Notes: a model not told the origin generated them from the letters alone. DNA of 64,000 nucleotides from Auriscalpium vulgare (GCA_019915015.1 JAHBBC010000008.1:1426001-1490000); one strand, 5' to 3'. Counted from the stretch's first letter, positions 27,227-39,700 are shown. Translations and numbers: made by a program.

Positions 27227-30200
27227 ATGCCAAGACCCTCTAAGAAGTCACAGGCAGTCCGGAAGAATGGAGGAAAATTCTCCGCACTCAAACCCGACAC
27301 TCTGAGCACACATGACGACATTGTGCCCCGACCCGACACCCTACCCCTCGAAACCGACGACGCGTCCCTCGCAGACACGTCGGACATAGAAAGCAATGAA
27401 CCTGGCGAGGATTCTGCGCTGTCAGATGATGAATGGAGGCAAATCAAGCTGCCACTCACCTGGGACGAGCGTGTCAAGCAAAGACAGGCCAACCACACAC
27501 GGGTGGTCCAGGAAAGACGGGCAGCCGACCGGAGACGCGCAGAACACTTGCTAGATGGACCATTGGAGTGTTCCGGTGGTGCTCGCAACAAGACCGGGAA
27601 AAAAAGGGGGCCTTATGGTGTCGCAGGTGACTCCGAGAGGTCCGCTCGCAGAAAGCGGGCCAAATTGTTGACGGACTTCACCAAAACAAAAGCGGACGAT
27701 GCAGGCGAGGCAACAGATGATCTGAAGCGTCGTTTGTCATCAATTCGGGCTCGCAGCAAGCCTTCTGGGAGGCAGAGCAGGCTCACCTCATTTTTCCCAG
27801 TCTTCGTGCCCGCACCAATGGAGACGTGCGAAGACTCCGACTTCGGGTTGAGTGATAATGAGGTCGAGGTGTTGGAGATGACAGGTGGGCCAGAGCAAGT
27901 GGTGCAATGCGAGGAGGAGGAAGAAGAGACGGAGACAGAGGTGGGTGAAGGAGGTGATAGCAGTGGAAGTCAGCCGTCGTCGGAGCGCGCCGATGTCACA
28001 GACGATGCCGCACCGGCTGCAGCACTGGATGAAACAGATGTTGCTGCAGAGAAGGAAGGTCACGGGGATGTCAATGCCGAAGTTATCGAGGCCGTGGAGG
28101 AAGTGGAAGTGGTGGCTGAGTGGTTGGATGATGTTCTTGACGACGCGGCATCGAAGGACCTGAAACAACTCCAAGCCATGGCTCGTGAGTGTCTCAAGAA
28201 GGCGAGGAAAGCAAAGAATTACCGCTCCGAAATCATGTTTGCTTCCCTCGTCGACTTCTACCAATGGATCCCGCGACAAGGCCGTGTCAAGGCTGCTGCA
28301 CGGATCACCCATAATCTTGGGCGAGGTCCTGCATTCGCGCGTGTTCTGTGTGCTCAAGCACGGTTCTTTGAGCAGCATGGAGCGCTGCGGGCGAGTCGTC
28401 AAGGCCAGCGGAAAGTGAGTCGGGCCTGGCTAGATGATGAAGCGGTCTTCATGGGGATCCAGCGCTGGCTCCGGACTCTCAAAACGGGACAGGTGAGCGC
28501 AGCGAGTTGTCGAGCACAATGTAATCACTCACCAAAAGCCGACATCTCAGGTAACTCCGCAACTCCTTCAACGTCACATTTGCGAGCAAATACTGCCGTC
28601 CTTGAAGACAGCAAAGAACCACATAAGTCTCTCGACTTCTTGTCGTTGGCTTTTGAGGCTTGGATATCGTCGGCGCAAGCATTACGATTCCTTCGAATCG
28701 TTTCTTATGTAATCTACATACAGCATTTTTTTGACCCATGCAACGACTATCTCAGTCGCCTTTTTTGGAACTTCACTCCCACGCTTTGTTGACTGACGAC
28801 TTTACCCCTCCTCCCTTTTGCTCCACACAATGTAAACTAATGATTGCCCAGATACACCATTTATTAGACCATGAAACAAATACATAAGTTGACAAACAGT
28901 GATATTGCAGGAAATAAGCAGCGCAGGACAACACAGGCGGAAATATGATGACATCACTCCGGGGTTTAAAATTACATTTAGAACCCGGAATGATGTCATC
29001 GCTCTCACAGCAACCACCTCAGGCTGCAACTGCACACGCAATATAATGCCCTCCAGTGCTAACCATCGTTCAGTATCCCGGGCTATTCCCAGGGCCACCA
29101 GTTGTGTTGTAGTGTCGCTCAGTACTGTTTTTTCATGTATATTTTTGATTATGTAACCAGAAACCCAGAAGTGAGACATTGGAGCGGAATCGTACCGCCG
29201 CGCTACGTGTCGGCCCACTCCCAGCAAGTTCAAAAGGGATATACTTTGACGGTCATGAGCGAAAGGACGTGCGAAAGCGACGAGCAGCTTATCTGCAGGA
29301 GACAAAAGACATCTCACGGTTAGTGTTGTTGTCTCGCGCGGACACCAACACGTTGATGGAAACAAACAATAGACTGATGGCTCAATATGAAGGACCTGAG
29401 ATGGTTGAGACACTGCCGTTGGTGGATGATGGGGAGAGGGAGCATGTCTGGGTGTTCCAAGACGAAGCGGGCTTCCACACTAATGACTCGCAAAATGTGG
29501 ACTATTGGCTCAAGGCCGGGGAACACGTCCTGAAGAAAAAAGATCGCGGCAGACTAATGATGGTTTCAGGGTATATCTGCGAAAGATATGGAAATCTCGC
29601 TCTGACGGATGAATTGGTTGAGGCTAATAAATCCCTCCCGGATGGCAGCCGACTTGCGGTCACAGACTCTCGTGTTGTTATATATCCATCGTCAAAGCCA
29701 GGGAGTGATGCATATTGGAATACAGACCAAATGATAGCCCAGGTAAAGTGAAGAATTGAATCTGTGCACGATAAATCCCTCTGACTAAGGTCCGCAGCTA
29801 AAAAATGCTATTCCGATCGCACACAGGCTCTTCCCGAAATGCATCATTCACTGGGTGCATGACAATTCTTCGTGTCATGACAGCATGGCAAAAGATGCCC
29901 TGTCGGCTGCAAAGATGAACGTGAATCCTGGCGGCAAGCAGGCAGTCATGCACGACACCGTAATTCCACTCGATAATCCATTCGGACATGGGGGCCAGCC
30001 ACAGTCCCTTGTGTTCCCCGAAAAACTGCCCTCTGATCATCCCTTCAAAGCCCAGGAGGGGAAGCCAAAGGGCATGCGCATCGTCCTCGAAGAGCGGGGG
30101 TATATTGGTCCTGGTACAAAGAAGCTTATCGGCGATTGCGAGCGGTGCAAATCTCGGAAGGCACGTAAACCGGAGGCCACCGCAGATCCCAAGGACGACA

Positions 30201-30727
30201 TCCCGTCAGAGGATTCTGGGAGCGATGATGATGATGAGGTCACTGATTGCTGCATGCGTCGGATCCTGTCAACGCAGGAGGACTTCCGAAGACAAAAATC
30301 CCTGCTGGAGCTGGTGAGTTCTAGTGCTCATCAGTAACCTGCTCTGACCCTAATGTCATAGACTATTGAAGAGGCAGGAGATGTTTGTCATTTCTTGCCG
30401 AAGTTCCATCCTGAGATGAACCCGATCGAATATTACTGGGGATGGTCGAAGCGATACTTTCGGGAGCGGTCAACCGGCCACTTCCAGAAAGGGAAGCTGC
30501 TTCTACACGAGGCGCTTGATGCCTGTCCTGTTGTCACCATTCGCCGCTTCTTTCGTCGTGCCAGGCGGTACATGAGCGTCTATGAGTTAGGGGCTACAGG
30601 TATTGTTGCTGAATATGCTGTGAAGAAGTACAAGTCCCACCGGGGCGTCTCCCAGAAGGACCTCGATGCTGCGGAGGAGGAGAGGAAGGCTCGGGAGGCG
30701 AAACTTCGGACCGGGAAGGGTCGGTGA
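27227..30727 (+). pseudogene. DDE transposase, split by a MITE
   Basis: Exons: 27227-28492; 28551-28684 continuing at about 29193-29742; 29798-30313; 30362-30727. Introns of 58, 55 and 48 nt have good GT/AG ends. The first 340 residues are charged and low-complexity. A helix-turn-helix-like part follows (VTPQLLQRHI...STSCRWLLRLGY), then KGIYFDGHER. Catalytic residues: D in VFQDEAGFHTND, D in HWVHDNSS, and E in EMNPIEYYWGW. A 508-bp MITE sits between the GY and KGIYF blocks. Removing it with one TA does not by itself rejoin the frames, so the gene is probably dead. Confidence 0.8.
28685..29192. mobile_element. 508-bp MITE with TA duplication inside the transposase
   Basis: Ends CGATTCC and GGAATCG, flanked by TA (28683-28684 and 29193-29194). 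The interior has a long palindrome (GATGACATCA...TGATGTCATC near 28948-29000) and no gene. Confidence 0.7.
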
Positions 30728-32059
30728 CCTGGCCATAATTTGGCCGCTAGATTAGGGTTAGGGTTAGAAAAATCGAAAAAATCCAACTCGGCGGATTTAC
30801 TGTCAAACAGGGGGTAGTTTCTTAACAAAATTTAATTATGGGGACTCAAATAAATTTACTCCGGGGTGACATGAAGTGATGACTCCCACCATACACTCCG
30901 CAGAGGCGTGCATCGCTTCCTTGAACTCGACTATAGATGAAGTCGCTCTGCAGCTTGTGGAGGAGGAAGAAGCCCTGCGTATCGCCTTGCGCACCCTCCG
31001 CGGCCACTTTGAGCGCCGACAAGCAGCTATTTTCGCTGCAATACGCGATGCAAATGCACAGCGGAATGCCCTCCTCCCGATCGCTCGCCTCCCCCTCGAG
31101 GTTCTCGAGGAAATTTTCATGGTGTTGTGTGCCAAAGACCCGCCGAACGCTGCATACCTCCGCTGGATCCCGAGCGCAACGCATGTCTGCCGCACGTGGC
31201 GGCGGGTCGCGCTGGCGTGTCCGCGCCTGTGGGCCATTCTCTTCATTCCGCTACGTGGGCGCAGGATGACAGACACCGTGCTCGCACGTACCGGCTCCAG
31301 GCTACTCGACCTTATCGTCACCGTGCACTACCCGTACAAGACCTTGGACCTCGTCCGCCAGAACCTATTCCGCACCAGAAGCCTGCGCTTGTCGTGCATG
31401 GATTCCGAATACTTCCACAAACTTGACTTGCCATGCCCAGTTCTTCAAAAGCTGGACATACGGGGCACAGGAATGATCCCAACACGATCTTCACCCAAGA
31501 TACTCAACGGCATCGCTCCTTGCCTTCGAGAGCTTCGCTTCGTTGTCAACCGTCACCAGGATTTCTCTTGGTCAGCTCAAGGCTTGACATCTCTCGTCAC
31601 CCTGGAGGTACTGTACGATCGCAAGGTACACCACCTAGGACGCCCTCGCGGTCAGAGAGCGAGGTTCGAAGACGTCGTCGAAGCCCTTCGGAGGATGGTC
31701 TGCCTGGAGAATCTCACAATACAGACACCTTCATTTGCCCGCGCCTCCCGCACCGAGCCAGTCCCGGACATTGTCCAGCTTCCACGGCTATCATACGTCA
31801 GCCTTGGTGCTCCACTCGCAGACGCGCAACGTTTTTTCGAGCGCGTGCTGGAGGGACTTCAGTTGGGCGGATACATCCGGGCGGGATATATCCCGCGACA
31901 GATAAATCTGTCGCGGTTTATAACCGCCCGCACAAACAGCAGGCTGGCACGCGGCACGCATATATCGGGTATCGCGCACGCTGCAAAGTTATCCGTGTTG
32001 TACGACACCACATGGATATCGGTGTGGGGTGCCGCCACACTTTTGATGTAAAATTTAGG

Positions 32060-32128
32060 TCACGCCGGGATCCGAACTAACAGTAACCCGAACTCAGGAC
32101 AAGTACAAGTTACCACTACACTATTAGG
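32060..32128 (-). repeat. tRNA-like segment inside the hAT-like element
   Basis: On the minus strand an A box (TAGTGTAGTGG, 32123-32113) and a near B box (GTTCGGATC, 32077-32069) have tRNA-like spacing. Probably a SINE-like relic. Confidence 0.35.
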
Positions 32129-32565
32129 CTTTTGCTCACAAAGCTGTGATAGAGCTCTGTTCTCCTCTACACTCCCTGCACCTTGGGTTATACATTTCAC
32201 ATCTTCCCTTACTTTTCCACTATGTCCCCCACCTGTCAGTATTAATGGCTGCTCATACTCGGATGTTGTATCATTTCTAGCGAGGGTTCATTACCAATTT
32301 CCCCTGCGAAATATGACATATAGCTGGCTCTGACTAAGCCGAGTCTCGACTTCGTCAAATTTGACCATGCTCGCGCCGCCCGCAATGAATTGTACTGCCC
32401 CGAGCCGCCTCGCACCGATTACGCCATGTATCATCGCCACCACTCACTATTTTCATTCATTGCATTGTCAGATTCGGCCTCACTCACTGTCGCGCCAGGA
32501 TGTATTATATGCATTGGAAAAGCCGTGCTAGTGTTAGCCCTGTCGCGTGATTCACTCTGTATGTC

Positions 32566-32650
32566 CTCTTGGTCAAGAGGTATGCATGGCTGGTTGATGA
32601 TTATTGTTGTTGCCGAGGAGTCTATTGGTTCGAATCCCGTTAGTGAAATA
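32566..32650 (+). repeat. second tRNA-like segment inside the hAT-like element
   Basis: A box TGGTCAAGAGG (32570-32580) and B box GTTCGAATC (32628-32636). The spacing is wide, and the start is also a CCTCTTG-GT-CAAGAGG hairpin. No acceptor stem was found. Confidence 0.35.
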
Positions 32651-33920
32651 TTTTTGACATCAACAGCGATATCTGTGCGGACACAGCGATATTTATGTGT
32701 GCATCGGCACGGATATCTGAGTGGGCTGTGTGTATAATACATGGCCACAGTTCATACTACATGTGTTTCCACTCGCAGTGATGCCCCGCAACAGATGTAT
32801 CCGTCGCGGGATATATCCCGCCCAGTTATATCTGTGCAACTGAACATATTGCGTGCTGATCCCCGCAACGGCTGCGCTGCGTGTGCAGACCCCGGAGGTC
32901 CCCCAGGCAGACACCAAAACACTTCCAACATTCTTCTCCACGCTCCGGCCATTCCTTCACAGCAGCGGACCCGACTCTCTGCCTATTACGAAGCTCTCTA
33001 TTTCTGGCTGTGTGCCGTGGTCTGCGCGTATTTCTGACAGCCTCCCAGTCATCCACGTCTCCGCCTGGCGCGGCGCGAGCCGGACCTATCATCCTCCCAT
33101 ATTGCTGACCTTTGAGCGGCAACTGCAACAGCACACGACACGCGATGTGGTCTTGACATTGGCATCGAGGCACCTACGCGAGCTCGTCATGCTCGACCCA
33201 TATTGGGGTGAAGATTCTTGGAAGACTGCCCTGGAACATGCGCCGTGCTTAGAGCGGATTTATGCGGCCGGGAGAGCAGCCGTCGCGCTCTGCGCTGTCA
33301 TCGGCTCATCTGCTAATGCGATCTTGAAAAATGGTACGTCTCATACGAATCAACCGGACGTACACTCTCTTATTTGGCCGCACTCTTAGGGCTAGCTTCG
33401 CTCGAATTGCGCGATGTCGATTTTGACCAGCCTGTATCGCCGCAAGTGCCCGGCACATCTGAAGACGACGCCAACGATGCAGGTCCTCGTGTAGGCGCCG
33501 TTTTACCGGTGTGGCTCGCATCTACCGCACATCCTGGCCACCGGTCCCTGCAGACCCTCGACATCCGCCGCTGCACCGGCATGAGCCGCAACGATATATC
33601 TCTGCTGCGCGCTGCGCTTCCAGACACCGGCATCCTCGAGCCACGCGCTGATCCGGGGGGCTGTACGTACATATTTGATTATCCCTGTTCATGCCGCGTC
33701 TTGACATGGTTCTGCTCTTTCAGCGCGCAGTCTGCACTGGGGCTCGTCGGTGAAGAGCGATAGTGCGGACAGGCGGGTGCGCGATGGGCGCCGCGGGGGA
33801 ACCCTGCTCATCTGTGCGTCGCCGCCGGCCGGGGCTGAGGGTGCCTTGGTGGTCCTGGGGGAGCTGGAGGTAAACGATGGCGACGACGTGCCACCGGAAA
33901 ATGAAATTCTCAAATTGTAG

Positions 33921-36097
33921 GAGCGAGTCTAAATGTCGCTGACAACCTATATGCGGACGTCGTTGTTGCAGGTTCCAATGATCAGTGCATGCAATCCTCA
34001 GTTATCGCATCCCAGTGAATCCCGTCTCCTTCAAATCTCGGATCGGTGGTCGTCGACTTGAACGCTGTGATGGGGGTGGGTTCGGTACACAGAGGTGCGA
34101 GGTAGGCGGGGCATGGCAGCGCGTCGCGTTGGGGCTGGTATGCGCGATTTACAAAGGCTGTTTTGTTCATGATTTATTTGGGCTTGACTAGCTCGCGCCG
34201 CGCGCGACTCGGACCTACAACTCATCCGCAGTAGTATCTTGATCATCTCACCCTTCATCTCACCGACTGGCTTTGAATTGATATCAGCGTGGACGTGCAG
34301 GGCAAAAGACGCAGGAGAGTAAGGGAGCGGAATGCCGGATTGTGTTTGAGCCGCAGGGCAGCGACATGGAGCAACACCGAGGCAACCTACCGCCTTCAAC
34401 AGCTCGAAAATGCTGTTTCCTACGATGTATTGGCCACAGTTCTTCTGCTTCGTCAGCACGCTCAGGAACTGGCTCGAGCTGAAGTTCTGGTCCTGATCTT
34501 TTGCACATCCAGTCAGACTCTGTATCAAGGAAGCTATAATCTGAGCGCCTGGACTGCGGGAGGCGGGAGTTGAAGGACTGCGCTGAACCGCATAAGTATC
34601 CTCAGCTACTGACATCGTACGCATTTTTTGCTGAACGCGTATAGTACTCTCCTAGCGTGTGTTCTTGCCGCGTGCGCATTCAACGCGTGGAGTCGGGTTC
34701 GTTGCTGCTACTATTTTTGGTCCTCGGCCAGTCTAGCTGTCGTTTGCCGCAGTCGGTCTGCCAGGGATTCCCGTCGGACGTTGTGCATCGGAGGAAAAAA
34801 TACGCGTCTGCACAGCGGCGGAGCCGGGACAACATAGCGGGCTCTCAGGCAGTCAGTCTCGCGCCAACTCTCAGAGCAGAAGGCGCCAATCAATCGCTGG
34901 ACGATGCCATCATACAATTTGGTATCGATGTGGAAGGGACAGGTGCAGATGGAAAAACATGTTATATTGGGGGTCGGCGGCAGCCTGCGTAGGAGAGCTT
35001 GGAATGACAAACATTGCGATATTGCTGCAATCTGTGACGCGATGGGGCGGACGGCGCGGGCGGCGGATTTGAGCAAAAAGGCTCGGTCTGCGTTGACGTC
35101 ACTGCGCGCTGGACGACGCCCGACATGTATGCACGTCATCATCGTCCGCCGACAGTGCCGGGATCACTGGACGTTGTGCAGATGTAGCCTTTACAAAGAG
35201 ATTAGCAACATCTGTGATATCGGGGACGTACAGGTGCGCTGCGTTCCCGGAGAGCGAGAGGAGTCGACTCGGTGCGTCTGCAAATCAAAGGGTGCGCGCT
35301 GAAAAGCATACAAGCTCAAACGACGCCACATAGCGTCAGAGGAAAACATGCTCAAGGTGATGGTACACGTACGGATGTGACCCGGTGCTGTCTCTGCGCC
35401 AGGTGCACCCCGGCCCCGGTCGTCTCTATCGCAGCGAGCTCGCACAGCTCGCGCAGCTCGCACAGATCGCACACGCCACTCCGTCCATCCCAATACACGC
35501 AAATTCAATACATCACAGCCGAAATCAAGCAGTATGCGTCAGAATGGGAACGAATGCAAGCCAAAGGGTACACACCGGGTCGCCTCGAGATGTGCCTCGA
35601 TGTATAGCGCGCGCGGCTTGAACGGATCTCAGCGAATTGCCCACTCGAGAGCGTGCGCTGCGTAAGACTGATAGATAAGAGAAAACGCAGAGGGACGCAC
35701 TGAGGTCCGGTTTGCCTCGGGTTCCCCTCCGCGCGGCTTCCAGTTCCTCAGGTCGTAGCGCATGGCCTAGTCTGGTCTGGTCTTGGAGATATTGTGTTCT
35801 TATGCATATTTCGTATAGTTGCAGCGCGCGACCAAGGAAGGGGAGCAGGACATGGTGGGTACGCTGTCAGAGGCCGAGTCTCGACACCGTGCGTTGACCA
35901 TGCGTGTGAAAATTCGGCCCGGCCCGCCGGGGCCGCGGCCGGCCTCCGAGGCGACAAGGGCCAAGGCTCTTTGTCGACCACGACGACGTCCTACTGAAAC
36001 CACTGGCACTGGCAAAGTCAGCCTCCTGTCGCTCCCGCTTTGAATCTGTCGACGGCCTAGTCTTTCCCTTTTCAATTACTCAGTGCCAGGGCATGGA
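33921..36097. other. spacer between F-box genes 1 and 2
   Basis: Holds an F-box gene fragment (listed separately). From about 34,940 the sequence matches the upstream region of gene 1, so it is probably a duplicated promoter region. No other gene recognised. Confidence 0.5.
34289..34573 (+). pseudogene. 5' fragment of an F-box gene
   Basis: The frame contains TEATYRLQQLENAVSYD, which aligns with the start of F-box gene 4 (NTAAAHRLQQLETAHSYH). The DNA before it (34,180-34,340) matches the region before gene 4 (about 41,600-41,830). It stops before any F-box, so only a relic is left. Confidence 0.5.
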
Positions 36098-38283
36098 ATG
36101 GCGGCGGTCATTGATGCTAGGTGCGTAGTAGCGCGATGTTTGCGTTGGATCTGTCTAACATCACCCGGGCAGGATGGAACTCGACCAAAAATCCCCTGAA
36201 TTGTACTGGGCCGATGCTGCAGCGTGCAGGCTCGTGCAGTTCCCAGATACCCCATCCCACGACACCACTCCGGTCCTCATGACCCAACAGTCCGCCGAGG
36301 CATACATCGCGTCCTTGAAATCAACTGTGAATGAAATTGCTCTCAAATTTGCGCAGGAGGAAAAAGCGATGCGCCGTGCCGCGCGTACCCTTCGCGATCA
36401 CTTCGAGCGCCAGAAAACGGCCATCCTACCTGCAATACGCGACGCAAGCGCACGGCGGAATGCCTTCCTCCCAATCTCTCGTCTGCCCCTTGAAGTTCTT
36501 GAGGAAATCTTTATGGTACTCTCTGCCAAGGACCCGCCAAATCCCGCCTACCTCAATTGGATCCAGAGTGCAACGCACGTCTGCCGTAGATGGCGGCGGG
36601 TCGCGCTGGCTTGTCCGCGACTGTGGGCCATGGTCGTCATTCCGCTACCTGGGCACGGCATGACAGATTCTGCGCTTGAACGTACCGGATCCATGCTGCT
36701 CGACGTCACCGTCACGGCGCACTACCCGTATTCAACCTTGGACCACGTGCGCCACAACCTTTTCCGCACCACAAGTCTGCGCATATCCTGCATGGATGCG
36801 GAATACTTTGCCAGGCTTGACTTGCCGTGTCCAGTTCTCCGACGCCTTGACATCCAGGGAACAGACATGCTGCCAACCGCTCCATCGTCACCGAAGATAC
36901 TCGATGGCATCGCTTCTTCCCTTCGGGAGCTTCGCTTCGTTATCGATCGTCACCAGAATTTCTTTTGGCCCGCTCAAGGCTTGACGTCTCTCGTCACCTT
37001 GGAGATAGTCTATGATATCAAGGTACACCATGCAGGACGCCCTGAATGCGAGAAGACAAGACTTGAAGACGTCGTCGAAGCACTTGGGAGAATGGTCTGC
37101 TTGGAGAGTCTCACATTAGAGGCACGATCATTTGCCCCCGCCTCCTTCGACGATCCAACCCCGAGCATTGTCCAGCTTCCACGGTTGTCCTACATCAACC
37201 TTTTTATTCGACCTGCAACCGACACGCAACGCTTTCTGGCACGCGTGCAGATCCCCGCAACGGCTGTGCTGCGTGTGCTGATACTGTCGCCGAACGTTAC
37301 ACCACAAGCAGCACCTTTCTCCACGCTCCAGCCATTCCTTCACGACAGCGGACCCGACTCTCTACCGATCACGAAACTCGCGATATCCGGCTGTGAGCCG
37401 TGGTCCAAACCCATCACGAACAGCACTGGTATCCGCATCTTTGCCTGGCGCGGAACGAGTCGGACCTATATTCCCCCGGTATCGCTGAGGTTTGCGTGGC
37501 GACTTGGCACGGAAATCACTCACGATGCAGTATGTGCGTTTGCATCGGAGGAATTGCGTGAGCTCGTCATGCTCGACATGGAGTGGGATGAACATGCGTG
37601 GACGACCGCCCTGGCACGCGCTCCGTACTTAGAGCGGATCGAGACGGGAGGGAAAGCAGCCGTCGCGCTCTGCGCCGTCATCGGTTCTTCTGCTAATGCA
37701 AATTTGAAGATCGGTGCGTATAAACGAATCAACTGAATGGACACATACCTGAATTTTGCTACGCTTCTAGGGCTAACTTCGCTCCGATTGCGTCATGTTG
37801 ACTTCGGAGCACGGCTGCCTATAACTGGCCCATCTGAAGACGATGTCGACGAATCAGGTCCTCGTGTAGGCGACGTATTACCGGGGTGGCTCGCGTCTAG
37901 CGCACACACTGGGCACCGGTGCCTTCGGACGCTCGACATCCGACGTTGCGCCCAAATGACCCGCAACGATCTCTCTCGGCTGCGTGATGCACTTCCAGAC
38001 ACCGACATCCTCGAGCCATGCAGCGGCCGTGCGTACATATTTCTTTTATGTCTTCCTGCTGCGTTGACATAGTGTTGCTCCTTCAGCGCGCAGTTTGCAT
38101 TGGGGTTGGACAGTGAAGAGGGATAGTGCACACAACCGGGTGCGCGATGGGCGTCGCGGGAGCACACTTCTCATCTGTAGGTCGCCTCCGGATGGAGCTG
38201 AAGGTGACTTAGTGGTCCTGGAGGAGCTGGAGGTGAACGATGGAGACGACGTGCCGCCGGACAAGGAAATTCTTGCATTGTAG
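36098..38283 (+). CDS. F-box gene 2 (intact)
   Basis: Exons 36098-36120 (23 nt), 36173-37713, 37771-38028 and 38087-38283. Introns of 52, 57 and 58 nt all have GTGCGT donors. 672 residues. N-terminus MAAVIDAR, then MELDQKSPELYWADAAA; a helical stretch; F-box at about 105-150 (LPLEVLEEIF, HVCRRWRRVALACPRLW); leucine-rich repeat-like C-terminal half; acidic tail (VVLEELEVNDGDD). Expected role is a substrate adaptor of an SCF ubiquitin ligase; the target is unknown. It is the reference for reconstructing gene 1. Confidence 0.88.
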
Positions 38284-38724
38284 GGAATGCATTCAAATGT
38301 CCGTGACAACTCTGCTGAAATTGTTGTCGCAGGTTCAAGTGATCTACGCATGCAATTCCCAGCTCTCGCTATCACACCCCACTTAATCCCGGAGTGGCGG
38401 TAATTTCCTTCGAAGTTCGCATCGCGGGTCGTCGACTTGAAGGCTGATGGAGTTTCGGTGAGTTTCGGTGCACAGAAGGCGCAGAGGTGCGATACTGCGG
38501 CCAGCGCGTTGTGTCGGGGTTGCAGCATGAATGCGTGGGCGCGAGCAGGGCACGTAGTAATATGCTTTTTTTGTCCATGATTTGATTGGGCTTGACTGTA
38601 GCTTTCACGACGCGGATATGTTTCGATGCCTCCGCACTTATTACTGTAGTCCTCTCTCGATTGACAGACGCTTCTCAATGCAACCATTCATATCTATATG
38701 TGCAAGTGATTTCCCATGATGCAA
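38284..38724. other. spacer after F-box gene 2
   Basis: No gene seen. A short stretch near 38,580 (GGGCTTGACT) recurs near 34,180, as part of the repeated F-box flanks. Confidence 0.4.
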
Positions 38725-39700
38725 CTAGGCAAAAAGAGATACAGTATACAGCCGAAAAATCATGGTAAGCTCAGAATGCGCCATTGAACTGATGCCAATC
38801 GCTCTGTCGGTATGCGCGTCCGAGAAGCAAAGGGGCGGGATGGAGTGCACGCACACTTCGAGGACAGGCAGTGAGAAAAAGCGCGATAGGCGACCGCTTG
38901 GCATCGTGATCGTGTCAATGGCAGCAGAGACGTCGGTGCAGGTGATCGGCAGACGTGTGGGTGGAGGAGAAGAAGACAGCATAGGTCAGCGACCGTTCCC
39001 TGGAGACCATGGTAACATGGGACGAACCTTTGTATACGATCGCCTCTGGCATGTTCCGTGCCATCGTTCAATTCCTCTTCTGCACCGCTATCGCTCCAGC
39101 GTCCTCGCGCCCGGGCCGTCCGCTCGCTCGGTGACCGGACACTCGGCTGATCGTCATTCTCGTTCCCCCAGTACGCATACGTGGCTGACTTATTGATGAC
39201 GGAAGAACTCGAGCACTCACCGGTACCCGTGGCTGAAAGACTCACTCTGTTCCAAGGAGGAGACGAACCGAACGTCACGGCCTGACGAGGTCGGTCTGGT
39301 TCTATACGATATTGGTACACCCGTGGTGAAGAAAAGCTCTTGGACGCCGGGAGCGGGGTCGTAGGAGCGTTCATGTTCGTGCCGGTGCGGTGAGAGCGCA
39401 TAGAATGAGGTATACATAGTGTCGGCTGCTCGAACACGTTAGAGGCATAGAGTGAAAATGATACTCACCTATCTGATTGCCCCACTTGTGATCTCGATAC
39501 CTTCATGGAGCGGCAGTCTAGAACCTTTTCTCGTATGTTCGTCGACGATCGAAAGGCAGAGAATGGGTCAGTACTCACCTACTATGCTGCGAGGAGCATC
39601 CACGTCACACGCTCTCTGCCTACTCTCTGCCCGCTACCTGTTGACTCGCTCTTCTCGTGGGCAAGACGTCCTGAAGTAACGGTGATGAAGACATATGAAC
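38725..39700 (-). CDS. intron-rich hypothetical gene, exon borders unresolved
   Basis: Not recognised. Several good minus-strand introns are visible: GTGAGT at 39579 ending in AAAAG near 39526, and GTGAGT near 39469 ending GAGCAG near 39428 with a CTAACG branch. The best exon is 39427-39210 (reading YTSFYALSPHRH ... VQELFFTTGVPISYR), with GTGAGT next. Further coding-like stretches lie at 39210-39030 and 38980-38725. I could not join them all in one frame, so the outer limits and the function are open. Confidence 0.35.

Larger units (their letters stand above)
26934..30891 (+). mobile_element. DDE DNA transposon with TA duplication (3,958 bp)
   Basis: Terminal inverted repeats TGGTGGGAGTCA (26934-26945 and 30880-30891) are flanked by TA on both sides. 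Removing the element with one TA rejoins F-box gene 1 in frame (ATG ACC CTA CAC), matching the intact gene 2 at that spot. TA targets and the NPIE-type transposase point to the Tc1/mariner-IS630 group in the wide sense. Two TTAGGG repeats occur near 30752. Confidence 0.88.
31851..32850. mobile_element. 1,000-bp hAT-like non-autonomous element with 8-bp duplication
   Basis: Flanked by GCGTGCTG (31843-31850 and 32851-32858). Imperfect inverted ends of about 65 nt share CAGTTG and GGGCGGGATATATCCCGCGAC. Removing the element with one repeat restores F-box gene 1 in frame. 8-bp duplications are typical of hAT transposons. No transposase inside. Confidence 0.78.
26738..33920 (+). pseudogene. F-box gene 1, interrupted by two transposons
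   Basis: Pieces: exon 1 at 26738-26760 (23 nt); exon 2 as 26819-26933, 30894-31850 and 32859-33333; exon 3 at 33390-33662; exon 4 at 33724-33920. Taking out the DDE transposon with one TA, and the 1,000-bp element with one 8-bp copy, gives 2,040 nt, exactly 680 codons with no stop. The 679-residue product starts MAAVIDAR and has an F-box near residue 110 (LPLEVLEEIF, HVCRTWRRVAL) and a leucine-rich C-terminal half. It is closest to gene 2. F-box proteins link substrates to SCF ubiquitin ligases. As it stands the gene is broken, but by clean recent insertions. Confidence 0.85.

Noticed and set aside
22988..28714. One 5.7-kb transposon with these inverted ends
   Set aside because: The right end is fully explained as the left end of the 508-bp MITE inside the transposase; the two matches are separate family members.
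30752..30768. Telomere or interstitial telomeric array (TTAGGG)
   Set aside because: Only two repeats, inside a transposon end.
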